In this document: positions 34,227 through 42,643 of the stretch, piece by piece | Layout: every line of letters begins with the position of its first letter | How positions within the stretch are numbered: the stretch's first letter is position 1 | Notes under the pieces: generated by a model | The model's database searches: none | What the model saw: the letters and a program-made list of their open reading frames with translations, nothing else | Told to the model about the DNA's origin: nothing | Made by a program: the position numbers and the translations under genes | Origin: Gemmatimonadaceae bacterium | GTDB lineage: Bacteria > Gemmatimonadota > Gemmatimonadetes > Gemmatimonadales > Gemmatimonadaceae | DNA length: 64,000 nt | Assembly: GCA_020851035.1 (NCBI GenBank) | Contig: JADZDM010000021.1 | Span: forward strand, 372,001-436,000 | Direction of reading: 5' to 3'

Positions 34227-37127
34227 TCAGCCGCGCCGCCCTGACCCAGTCCGCGCCTTCGCCTTCGCCTTCGCTTTCGCTTTCGCCTTCGATTTCGGTC
34301 TCGGTGCCGCCGTCGGCGGGCGTGCGACCCGACGCGACACGGACGCCTCCGTCTGGCGCACGCGCGCGTCCGGCGCCACCAGGTCGAGCCCGGCGAGCAG
34401 CGACTGCGCCAGCTCGGTGGCGTCGAGGGCCCCGGCCAGCCGCGCCGCGATGGAGCGCGCTCCCTCGAAGGCGAGTCGCGCCGCAGCGCGCTGCTTCTCG
34501 TGCAGCGCGATCGAGCCCCGCACGGCCTCGATCCGCCAGAGTAGCGGTGCAGCGCCCTGCCGCTGCGCCTCCGTTTCGGCCGCATCGAGTGCATCGACCG
34601 CCAGCGCGACATCACCGAGCGCAAGGTGCGCCTGCGCGCGGAGGAGCTGGGCGCGCGGGACCTTCCGGAACGCGTCGCGCGGCAGGAGCGCCAGGACCGC
34701 CGTGCCATCGTCGCGGGCCAGCGCATGCTCCGCCCGCGCGATGGCCAGCGCACGCGTGCCGAGGGTGTCGTCGGGGAAGGCGGTGTTGCCGTGCGGGCGT
34801 CGCACACTGTGGTCCACGATGTCGAGCACTGCCACCGCCTCGGTGCGCCGGCCCGCCCGCACCAGCGCGATGGCCAGCGGAGCCCCGGTCCAGCGCGTCC
34901 ACGTGGCCGAGGCGATCCCGCGCGCGATCTCGTGCGCCGCGTGGAGTTGCTCCACCGCATCGTCCAGCGCGCAGAGCTCGAGCGAGATCACGCCCAGCAC
35001 GCGCAGCGCACCACACTGCCACTCGGGATTCGCCAGGTCGCCGGCCATCGCGAGCGCCTCGCGCGCCAGCTGCAGCGCACGCGAGTACTCCCCGCGCCAG
35101 GCCAGGCAGTCCGCCGCGAGGTAGCGTCCCCGCACCTCGCCACCACGCCAGCCGATGCCGGTGGCGAGCGCAATGGCGCGCTCGTGCACCAGCAGCTCGC
35201 CCGCATGCCCGCTCACCGCCACCTCGGCCGCCGACGAGTGATGGCTCGGACCGCACACGGCGAGCATGGCCATCGCCCCGGCCACGCCGCGCCGGTCCGC
35301 CAGCTGCGTGTGCAGCACGATGCACCGCGCATACAGCTCGGCCGCCTCGATCGCGAACCCGGCGATGTGGTGCGCCATCGCCAGCAGCTCCACCGTCTCC
35401 GCCACGCGGCGCGTGTCACCGATGCGGTCGAAAAGTGCCAGCGCCTCCTGGTGATGCGGGATGCCGGAGGCAGGATCCTCGCGGCTCACGTACCAGGTGC
35501 CGATGCGGTTCAGGCTTCGGGCCACCAGCGCAGGATCCTCGATCGCGCGGGCCAGGGCCAGCGCGTCCCGCCGGTACTGGCCGGCGCGCTCGTAGTCGCG
35601 CGTCGCCCAGAGCCCGCCAAGGGCGTGCAGCGCAGCCCACAGCGCATGGCGGTCGCCGGTCGCGCGGGCCGTGTCCACCGACGCGGCAAAGTCGGTGTGG
35701 GCATCGTCGAACTGGCCGAGGGCCTCGTGCGCACGGGCGCGTGACGCGAGCACGGCGGCGGTTGGGGCGTCGTCGGCGCGGACGGTGGCACTGACGACGC
35801 GGTCGAGGTGGTGGAGCGTCTCGCGTGCAGCGCCCAGCGCCCACGCACGCTCCGCGGCATGCGCACTGCACCGGCGCGCCACACCCCAGTCGTTGCAGGC
35901 GTAGGCATGTGCCGCGAGCGCCACGTCCACGGCAGGGTCATCCTCGCCGGACCGCAGTTCCAGCGCTCGCGCGATCATCCGGTGCAGGACCAGCTCCTCG
36001 CGCCTGCCAAGCTGCGCGCGGAGGCCATCGCGGAGCAGCGCGTGCCGGAAGGCAAGGCGACCGTCGGGGAGCCGCATCGCGAGGTCAGTGTCGACGAGTT
36101 CCTGCACGCGCGCCGCCAGCGTCACGTCGTCATACCCCGTGATCGCCTGCAGCAGCGCCAGGTCGGGGCGGCGACCCGCCACCGCGGCCAGCAGCGCGAC
36201 GCGGCGGGCTCCATCGGTGAGCATCGCGACGCGCGGCGCGACGACATCGGCCGCGCTCCGTGGCACACGCGCCGTCTCGCCCAGCGTCCAGCGCCCGTCA
36301 TCGGCAACGAGGTCGCCGGTCAGCCGCAGTGCCGCCACCGCCTCGCGCACGAAGAACGGGTTCCCCGACGTGACGCGGTGCAGCGTGTCCGCCACCTGCG
36401 CATCGAGCGGCAGCGCATCACCGAGCATGGCCTCCACCAGCGCCCCGACCTCGCGGACGTCGAGTGCGTCGAGCGTGATCACGCGTGCGGACGGCGCACG
36501 CCGGAGCTCCCCCTTCAGCGCCGCGAGCGCGGGGCCCGCGTTACCGGCACGACAGGTGAGCACCAGCACCACCGGCATGCCCGCCACGTGGCGAGCGAGG
36601 TGTTGCACCAGCTCGAGGGTCGCCTCGTCGGCCCAGTGCACGTCTTCCAGCACCAGCAGCAGCGGCTCCGCCCGCGCCATCCCCTCGATCGCCGCACTGA
36701 GCGCGAGGCGCAGTCGGTGCCGGTCGTCCTCCGGGCCGAGTGAGGTCAGTGGCGCGGTGTCCGGGAAGAGGTGCCGCAGGCATGGGAAGAGGGTGACCAG
36801 GTCGGCCGCGGCCGGTGCGAACCCCTGTGCGGCGGCGGCCGGCGACCGGACGGCAGCGAGGGAGCTGACGAGGTCGTGGATGGGCGCGTACGGCTGCGCC
36901 TGGTCGGCGTCGAAGCAGGTGCCGGTGAGGGTGCGGAAGCCGCTCGCGGCGGCCTGCCCTGCGAGCGTTTCGACCAGTCGCGTCTTGCCGGAGCCGGCGT
37001 CCCCGCCGATCAGGAGCGTCGTGCCGACACCGTCGCACGCCGCCGGCGCGAGGGCGCTGGCGGCGGTGTCGAAGGCAGCCTGGCGTCCGGACAGTGGTGC
37101 GCAGGAGACGCTGGGTGCGGCAGGCAT
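34227..37127 (-). CDS. Large AAA-ATPase/TPR signalling protein with Lys/Ala tail (966 aa)
   Basis: Residues about 10-290 form a STAND/AAA_16-type ATPase: Walker A GGDAGSGKT (41-49) and Walker B LLLVLEDVHWAD, as in LuxR- and adenylate-cyclase-type regulators. From about residue 420 to 900 there are long helical repeats resembling TPRs. No helix-turn-helix, cyclase or kinase domain is attached, so output must go through a partner. The C-terminus is PKSKAKAKAKAKAKARTG, like a histone-H1 tail, which could bind nucleic acid or acidic surfaces. Start at 37127 gives MPAAPSVSCAPLSGRQ directly before the ATPase. The 280 nt upstream, facing the next gene, hold no gene. Confidence 0.85.
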   Translation of the reverse strand: MPAAPSVSCAPLSGRQAAFDTAASALAPAACDGVGTTLLIGGDAGSGKTRLVETLAGQAAASGFRTLTGTCFDADQAQPYAPIHDLVSSLAAVRSPAAAAQGFAPAAADLVTLFPCLRHLFPDTAPLTSLGPEDDRHRLRLALSAAIEGMARAEPLLLVLEDVHWADEATLELVQHLARHVAGMPVVLVLTCRAGNAGPALAALKGELRRAPSARVITLDALDVREVGALVEAMLGDALPLDAQVADTLHRVTSGNPFFVREAVAALRLTGDLVADDGRWTLGETARVPRSAADVVAPRVAMLTDGARRVALLAAVAGRRPDLALLQAITGYDDVTLAARVQELVDTDLAMRLPDGRLAFRHALLRDGLRAQLGRREELVLHRMIARALELRSGEDDPAVDVALAAHAYACNDWGVARRCSAHAAERAWALGAARETLHHLDRVVSATVRADDAPTAAVLASRARAHEALGQFDDAHTDFAASVDTARATGDRHALWAALHALGGLWATRDYERAGQYRRDALALARAIEDPALVARSLNRIGTWYVSREDPASGIPHHQEALALFDRIGDTRRVAETVELLAMAHHIAGFAIEAAELYARCIVLHTQLADRRGVAGAMAMLAVCGPSHHSSAAEVAVSGHAGELLVHERAIALATGIGWRGGEVRGRYLAADCLAWRGEYSRALQLAREALAMAGDLANPEWQCGALRVLGVISLELCALDDAVEQLHAAHEIARGIASATWTRWTGAPLAIALVRAGRRTEAVAVLDIVDHSVRRPHGNTAFPDDTLGTRALAIARAEHALARDDGTAVLALLPRDAFRKVPRAQLLRAQAHLALGDVALAVDALDAAETEAQRQGAAPLLWRIEAVRGSIALHEKQRAAARLAFEGARSIAARLAGALDATELAQSLLAGLDLVAPDARVRQTEASVSRRVARPPTAAPRPKSKAKAKAKAKAKARTGSGRRG
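34255..34296. repeat. Hexanucleotide repeat inside the AAA-TPR gene
   Basis: Seven consecutive 6-bp units of the form GCCTTC/GCTTTC/GATTTC encode the alternating Lys-Ala tail. Because the unit is 6 bp, slippage changes the tail by two residues and keeps the frame, so tail length may vary between strains. Confidence 0.85.
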
Positions 37128-37407
37128 GGCGAGGAACGGGCGGGGCGGGGAGCGTGGGGTGGCATGCGTGGACACGCCCGGACGTCCGGGCGGTCGCAGC
37201 CAGGCACCGGACTGACGACCGTGCCCCCGCCGACGTACCATCCCGCCGCGTGCCGTCCGCCGTCGCCGCGGCGGGCTGAGCCGACGGGCATCCCCGATGC
37301 GTGACACCGGCGGGCCGATCGGGCGCAGGTCGCCGCGGACTTCCGGCACCGGACCGTCCAGCCCGGGTAGGATGCAGCGGACAACACCTTCCCTCCGGGA
37401 GCCACCG

Positions 37408-38388
37408 ATGCGCATGCGCGCCGCCCGCCTCGCCGTCCCCGCCATCGCCCTCCTCTGCGCTGCCGCCCCCCTGATCGCGCAGACGGTGCCGATGCTCCGC
37501 GGCACCGTCCGGGACAGCACCGGCCGCGCGCTGCCGGATGTCATCGTCTCGTACAAGACCACGAAGACCACCTCCGACTCGGTCGGCCGGTTCCTGCTCG
37601 TGCCGGTGCCACTGGGACGGATCACCGTCCGGTTCGAGCGCGACGGCCTGCTGCTCGGCGAGATCGAGGCGAACGTGACCAGCGACACCACGCCCAGCGT
37701 GGTGGTCGAGGCAATACCGAACCCGACCGAACGACGGTCCCTGCTCGGCACCGTGGTCGACTCCAGCGGTGCACCGGTGCGAGACGCGACCATCGAGGTG
37801 GTGACCGCCCTGCTCGAGCAGCGCTCCGACTCGCTCGGCCGGTTCGCGTTCCGGAACCTGCCGCCACGGCGACACATCGTGCGGGTGCGCCGCGTGGGCT
37901 ACTCGCCGACCTTCCTCTTCGCCGACCTCACCGACAGCACCGCCACCCGCGCGCGCATCGTGGTGCGCCAGTTCGCGGGCCAGAACCTGGGGCTGGTGGT
38001 GGTGCGCGCCACGCGGATGCCGGTGCGCATGCGCGGCTTCCTGCAGCGTGCGGAGCGTCGCTCGGGGTGGGGGCGGATCATGACGGAGAAGGAGATCCTG
38101 GAACGGCACCCGCTGCAGACCACCGACCTGCTGCGCATGATCCCCGGCGTGCGCGTGAACTTCGACTCCCGCCGCTCGTCGATGGTGACGGGCCGCGGCG
38201 GGTGCCTGATGGGCGTGTTCATCAACGGCTTCCCCGCACCGCAGCTGAGCGGCATGGGGATCGACGACATGGTGAACACCCTCGACCTGGCCGGCATCGA
38301 GGTCTACAACGGGATCGGCGGCGTGCCGGCCGAGCTGACGATGGGACCGTCCAACCCCTGCGGCACGATCGGGATCTGGACGCGGTAG
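37408..38388 (+). CDS. Carboxypeptidase-regulatory-like protein with orphan TonB plug domain
   Basis: A 326-aa secreted protein with signal peptide ending at PLIAQT. Two carboxypeptidase-D-regulatory-like beta-sandwiches follow (LRGTVRDSTGRALPDVIVSY at about residue 30; LLGTVVDSSGAPVRDATIEV at about 110). A plug-like domain comes last (EKEILERHPLQTTDLLRMIPGVRV, GCLMGVFINGFPAP, IEVYNG). There is no beta-barrel after the plug, so it is not a complete TonB receptor. GGGAG precedes the ATG at 37408. Such barrel-less plug proteins are frequent in Gemmatimonadota by my recollection; the role is unknown. Confidence 0.82.
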   Translation: MRMRAARLAVPAIALLCAAAPLIAQTVPMLRGTVRDSTGRALPDVIVSYKTTKTTSDSVGRFLLVPVPLGRITVRFERDGLLLGEIEANVTSDTTPSVVVEAIPNPTERRSLLGTVVDSSGAPVRDATIEVVTALLEQRSDSLGRFAFRNLPPRRHIVRVRRVGYSPTFLFADLTDSTATRARIVVRQFAGQNLGLVVVRATRMPVRMRGFLQRAERRSGWGRIMTEKEILERHPLQTTDLLRMIPGVRVNFDSRRSSMVTGRGGCLMGVFINGFPAPQLSGMGIDDMVNTLDLAGIEVYNGIGGVPAELTMGPSNPCGTIGIWTR

Positions 38389-38511
38389 GGGCGGAGGCGA
38401 GGCGGCGTGCGTGGCGCAGGGCGGTAGCTTCCGGGGTTCGCGCACACCACGCAGGGGCCGCACCTCGCGCCACGCCACGTGCGACACGGCCTTCGCACCA
38501 CCCGCTCCCGC

Positions 38512-41500
38512 ATGCACGGCGTTCCCAACCTCTCCCCGGCCGACGCGGGCGCGCTCGCGGCGCAGCTCTACGGCCTGGCCGCCACCGCCACGCCGCTCCC
38601 CAGTGAGCGCGACCAGAACGTGATGCTGCTGGCCGGCGATGGCGCGCGGCACATCCTGAAGGTCGCCAACGCCGGTGAGGCGCGCGCGGTGCTCGAGGCG
38701 GAGTGTGCCGTGATGCAGCACCTCTCGCACACCGGCCTGACCCCGCGCGTGGTGCGCACGCTCACCGGTGACGAGATCGGCCACCACGACGGCCACATGG
38801 TCCGCCTGATCACGGCGTTGCCGGGCACGCCGCTTGGCGCCACCCGGTACCAGACCGCCAGCCTGCGGCAGGACATCGGCAGGGCGCTGGCCGCGGTGGA
38901 CGAGGCGCTCGCCTCCTTCGCGCACCCGGCGTTCCACCGCGACTTCCACTGGGACCTGGCCAACGCGGGGCGCGTGGTGCCGGACCTGCTCCCGCTGGTG
39001 TCCGATGCAGCACTGCGACGCCACATCGCGCACTTCACCGCGCTGCACGCCGCAGAGGTGGTGCCGCTGCTCCCGCAGCTCCGGCGCGGGATGATCCACT
39101 CCGACGCGAACGACTGGAACCTCCTCGTGGACGGGCGCGCGCAGCGCGTGACGGGGGTCATCGACTTCGGCGACATGGTTCACAGCCATGTGGTCAACGA
39201 CCTCGCGATCGCGATGGCCTACATCGCGCTGCAGTCGCCCGACGATCCGCTCGCGGCGGCCGCCGAGGTGGCGGCGGGCTACCATGCGGTACACCCGCTC
39301 ACCGAACCCGAGATCCGCGCGCTCTTCCCGCTGCTGGCCATGCGGCTCTGCACCAGTGCCTGCGTGGCCGCGAAGCAGTGGTCCGAGCGGCCGGATGAAG
39401 CGTACCTCGGCATCAGCCAGGGGCCGATCGCGCGCGTGCTGCCGCGCCTGGCTTCGATCCATCCGCGCTTCGCGCACTACCTGCTGCGCGATGCCTGCGG
39501 GCTGCCCCCCGTGCCACACGCACCGCAGGTGGTGCGATGGCTGGCGCGGCACCAGCCAGGCTTCGCACCGCTCCTCGGCGACGCGATGCGGGATGGTGGC
39601 CCGATCCCGCTCGACTTCAGCGTCGGGAGTGCCCTGCTCGACGGCGACCCCGCCGGCAACGCGCCCGTGCTGCTCGACGCGCGCATCCGCGCCCTGCTCG
39701 CGGCCAATGGTGCCGCATACGGCGTGGGCGGCTACGACGAGGCGCGGTTGATCTACCACTGGCCCGACGAGCCGGCGGCACCGGAACCACGGACGATCCA
39801 CCTCGGGATCGACCTGTCCACCGCGCCGGGCACGCCGCTCTTCGCCCCGCTGGATGGCGTCGTGCACGGGTTCGAGTTCGCCGACAGCCATCACGACTAC
39901 GGGCCGGTGGTCGTGCTCCGGCACGTCACGGACGACGCCACGCCGGTGGAGTTCTTCACCCTGTACGGTCACCTCACGCCCGACTCCCTCGACGGGCTGG
40001 TGATCGGTGGCACCGTCACGCGGGGCGCGGAGTTCGCGCGCATCGGCAGCGCACCGACGAACGGCGACTGGTGGTCGCACGTGCACGTGCAGGTGATCAC
40101 CGACATGCTCGACGTGCCATGCAACGTCAACGGCGCCTGCCGCGCGAGCCAGCGCCGCGTGTGGCACAGCCTCTGCCCGGACCCGAACCTGGTCCTGGGC
40201 CTCGCGCCGTGGATCGTCGCCCCCGCCGGCGACTCCACCGGCGAGATCGCTGCCCAGCGCCGCGAGCACGTCGGCGCGAACCTGAGCGTGTCGTACGGGG
40301 CCCGTCCGCTGCAGGCGGTGCGCGGCGTCATGCAGTACCTGTACGACGAGGACGGGCACCGCTTCATCGACGGCTACAACAACGTGGCACACGTGGGCCA
40401 CGCGAATCCGCGCGTCACGCAGGCGGTGGCCCGGCAGCTCGGCGTGCTCAACACCAACACCCGGTACCTCCAGTCGCAGCTCACGCACTACGCGACGGAG
40501 CTCACGGCACTCTTCCCGCCCGACCTCTGCACCTGCTACTTCACCGCATCGGGCAGCGAGGCGAACGAGCTGGCGCTGCGGCTCGCGCGGACGTACACCG
40601 GCGCGAAGGACCTGATCGTGATGGAGGCGGCCTACCACGGCCACACCACCACGCTGATCGACATCAGCCCCTACAAGCACGACGGTCCCGGCGGGCAGGG
40701 CGCACCGGACTGGGTGCACACGTCGCCCATCCCGGACACGTACCGCACACGCGGGATCACGGGGGATCCGGGGGCGTGGTTCGCGGCCCGGGTCGGTGAG
40801 GTGATCGACGGCATCCACGCCCGCGGGCGGCGGCTCTGCGGCTACATCGCGGAGACCTGTCCCAGCGTGGGCGGGCAGGTCATGCTGCCCGACGGATTCC
40901 TCGCGGACACCTATGCCCGCGTGCGCGCTGCCGGGGGGGTGTGCATCGCCGACGAGGTGCAGACGGGGTTCGGTCGCATCGGCACCCACTTCTGGGCCTT
41001 CGACGCCCACGGCGTCACGCCGGACATCGTGGTGCTCGGCAAGCCGATCGCGAACGGCTACCCGATGGGCGCGGTGATCACGACGCGCGCCATTGCCGCG
41101 CGGTTCGACAACGGCATGGAGTTCTTCAGCACCTTCGGTGGCAGCACCGCCGCCTGCGTGGCGGGGCTGGCCACGCTGCAGGAGACGAGGGACCGGCAAC
41201 TGCAGGCGAATGCCCGTCAGGTCGGCGCACACCTCCGCGCGTCCCTCGCCGCGCTGATGCCGGAATTCCCGCTCATCGGCGACGTTCGCGGCTCCGGGCT
41301 GTTCCTCGGCGTGGAGCTGGTGCGCGATCGCGGGACACTCGAGCCGGCGGCCAGCGAGGCGTCGTTCGTCGTGCACCGCATGCGCGAGCGCGGCGTGCTG
41401 GTCGGCACCGACGGGCCGCACCACAACGTGATCAAGATCCGCGGGCCGATGGTGCTCACACGCGCCGATGCCGACCACATCGTGAGCGCCATGCGGCAGG

Positions 41501-41529
41501 GCCTCCGCGAACTCGGTGCGCTGCGGTAG
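38512..41529 (+). CDS. Fusion: APH/HYKK-type kinase - M23 peptidase domain - class III aminotransferase
   Basis: One 1005-aa polypeptide with three domains. Residues 1-330: aminoglycoside/homoserine-kinase-like fold with HSDANDWN (H196-N203) and the Mg-binding D218 in GVIDFGDM. Residues about 420-560: an M23 (LytM) domain with zinc ligands H430 and D434 (HLGID) and H523/H525 (HVHV). Residues about 590-1005: class III PLP aminotransferase with K844 in LGKPIANGYPMG. Kinase plus AGXT2L-like lyase acting in sequence is known for 5-hydroxylysine and phosphoethanolamine catabolism (HYKK, AGXT2L1/2), so it probably phosphorylates an amino alcohol and then eliminates phosphate. The role of the intact M23 domain is unclear. 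All active-site residues I checked are present. Confidence 0.9.
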   Translation: MHGVPNLSPADAGALAAQLYGLAATATPLPSERDQNVMLLAGDGARHILKVANAGEARAVLEAECAVMQHLSHTGLTPRVVRTLTGDEIGHHDGHMVRLITALPGTPLGATRYQTASLRQDIGRALAAVDEALASFAHPAFHRDFHWDLANAGRVVPDLLPLVSDAALRRHIAHFTALHAAEVVPLLPQLRRGMIHSDANDWNLLVDGRAQRVTGVIDFGDMVHSHVVNDLAIAMAYIALQSPDDPLAAAAEVAAGYHAVHPLTEPEIRALFPLLAMRLCTSACVAAKQWSERPDEAYLGISQGPIARVLPRLASIHPRFAHYLLRDACGLPPVPHAPQVVRWLARHQPGFAPLLGDAMRDGGPIPLDFSVGSALLDGDPAGNAPVLLDARIRALLAANGAAYGVGGYDEARLIYHWPDEPAAPEPRTIHLGIDLSTAPGTPLFAPLDGVVHGFEFADSHHDYGPVVVLRHVTDDATPVEFFTLYGHLTPDSLDGLVIGGTVTRGAEFARIGSAPTNGDWWSHVHVQVITDMLDVPCNVNGACRASQRRVWHSLCPDPNLVLGLAPWIVAPAGDSTGEIAAQRREHVGANLSVSYGARPLQAVRGVMQYLYDEDGHRFIDGYNNVAHVGHANPRVTQAVARQLGVLNTNTRYLQSQLTHYATELTALFPPDLCTCYFTASGSEANELALRLARTYTGAKDLIVMEAAYHGHTTTLIDISPYKHDGPGGQGAPDWVHTSPIPDTYRTRGITGDPGAWFAARVGEVIDGIHARGRRLCGYIAETCPSVGGQVMLPDGFLADTYARVRAAGGVCIADEVQTGFGRIGTHFWAFDAHGVTPDIVVLGKPIANGYPMGAVITTRAIAARFDNGMEFFSTFGGSTAACVAGLATLQETRDRQLQANARQVGAHLRASLAALMPEFPLIGDVRGSGLFLGVELVRDRGTLEPAASEASFVVHRMRERGVLVGTDGPHHNVIKIRGPMVLTRADADHIVSAMRQGLRELGALR

Positions 41530-41582
41530 CCGGTGCAGGTCGTAGCCTCACGCACGTCCCCACTTCCGTGTCCGGAGCCCGC

Positions 41583-42557
41583 ATGCTGCGCCGACTGACC
41601 CTGCTGTTCGCCGTCCCGCTCGTGCTGCACGCCCAGGCTGCTCCCCCACCGGCACGGCCGGGCTGGAAATGGACCATGGACTCCGTCCGCACGGTGGTGA
41701 ATGCCGTGCGCGCCGGCCGGTCACTCCAGCCGCGCACCTGGCCCGGCGGTGCGCAGGTGGCCGTGCTGCTCTCGTTCGACGTGGACAACGAGACGATTCC
41801 CCTCCGCTTCGGCGAGCCGACCGTCGGCACCCTCGCCTCGGCGCAGTACGGCGCGCGACGCGGACTCGGGCGCCTCGTTCGCCTGCTGGATGCACATCGG
41901 ATTCCCGCGTCGTTCTTCATCCCGTCGGTGAGCCTGGCGCTCACGCCATCGATGGCCGACACCATCCGGCGCAGCGGCCGGCACGAGTTCGCCGTGCATG
42001 GCTGGATCCACGAGCTGAATGCGACGCTGCCCGACAGTGCCGAGCGCGCGCTGCTCACGAAGGCGGTGGCGGAGCTCACACAGCTCACGGGCACGACGCC
42101 GGTCGGGTATCGCGCGCCCTCGTGGAACTTCAGCCCGAACACGCTCTCGATCCTGCGCGACATGGGCTTCCGGTACGAGAGCTCGTTGATGGCCGACGAC
42201 AGCCCGTACGAGCTGCTGCAGGATGGCGCGCCCACTGGCCTCGTCGAGCTCCCGGTGGAGTGGATCCTGGATGACGCGCCGCTGTTCGACCCGCGCGGCA
42301 ACACCTACATGAACCCCCGCGACGTGGCGAGGGTCTGGATGGACGAGTTCGACAAGGCGTACGCCGAGCACGGGATGTTCCTGCTCACGATGCACCCGCA
42401 TGTGTCGGGGCATCGCTCGCGCATCATCGCGCTCGAGCTGCTGCTGGCGCACATCCGCGCCGTCGCCGGCCCGCGTGCATGGTACGCGACACACGCCGCG
42501 GCGGCCGAGTACGTGCGAGCGCAGGCGTCACTCGGGGAGCCGATTCCGAGGCGCTGA
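41583..42557 (+). CDS. Secreted polysaccharide deacetylase-family protein
   Basis: A 324-aa NodB-like enzyme with signal peptide ending LVLHAQA. The metal-site motif is LSFDVDNET (Asp-Asp region), the second motif HEFAVHGWIHELNAT supplies the His pair, and GYRAPSWNFSPNT is the third motif; TMHPHVSGHR near the end supplies the final His. All catalytic positions are occupied, so it should be active, on an unknown N-acetylated or acylated substrate (some relatives act on small molecules such as allantoin). It follows the fusion gene by 53 nt and may be cotranscribed. Confidence 0.9.
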   Translation: MLRRLTLLFAVPLVLHAQAAPPPARPGWKWTMDSVRTVVNAVRAGRSLQPRTWPGGAQVAVLLSFDVDNETIPLRFGEPTVGTLASAQYGARRGLGRLVRLLDAHRIPASFFIPSVSLALTPSMADTIRRSGRHEFAVHGWIHELNATLPDSAERALLTKAVAELTQLTGTTPVGYRAPSWNFSPNTLSILRDMGFRYESSLMADDSPYELLQDGAPTGLVELPVEWILDDAPLFDPRGNTYMNPRDVARVWMDEFDKAYAEHGMFLLTMHPHVSGHRSRIIALELLLAHIRAVAGPRAWYATHAAAAEYVRAQASLGEPIPRR

Positions 42558-42588
42558 TCGCGACGGTCGCTCGCGGTGGAAGACCGTC

Positions 42589-42614
42589 AGTTTCACGCGG
42601 AGTCGCGTGAAACT
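42589..42614. terminator. Perfect 11-bp hairpin between convergent genes
   Basis: AGTTTCACGCG (42589-42599), loop GAGT, and CGCGTGAAACT (42604-42614) pair exactly. The site lies between the deacetylase stop (42557) and the M28 gene stop (42644), which converge, so it can serve as a bidirectional terminator even without a clear U-run. Confidence 0.65.
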
Positions 42615-42643
42615 CACGATCTCCAAATCAACAGCGACCGCCG

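Noticed and set aside
36541-41478. Minus-strand open frame of 1645 codons
   Set aside because: Runs antisense through the fusion gene and the TonB-plug gene; His/Arg/Gly-rich with no domain order, typical of a high-GC shadow frame.
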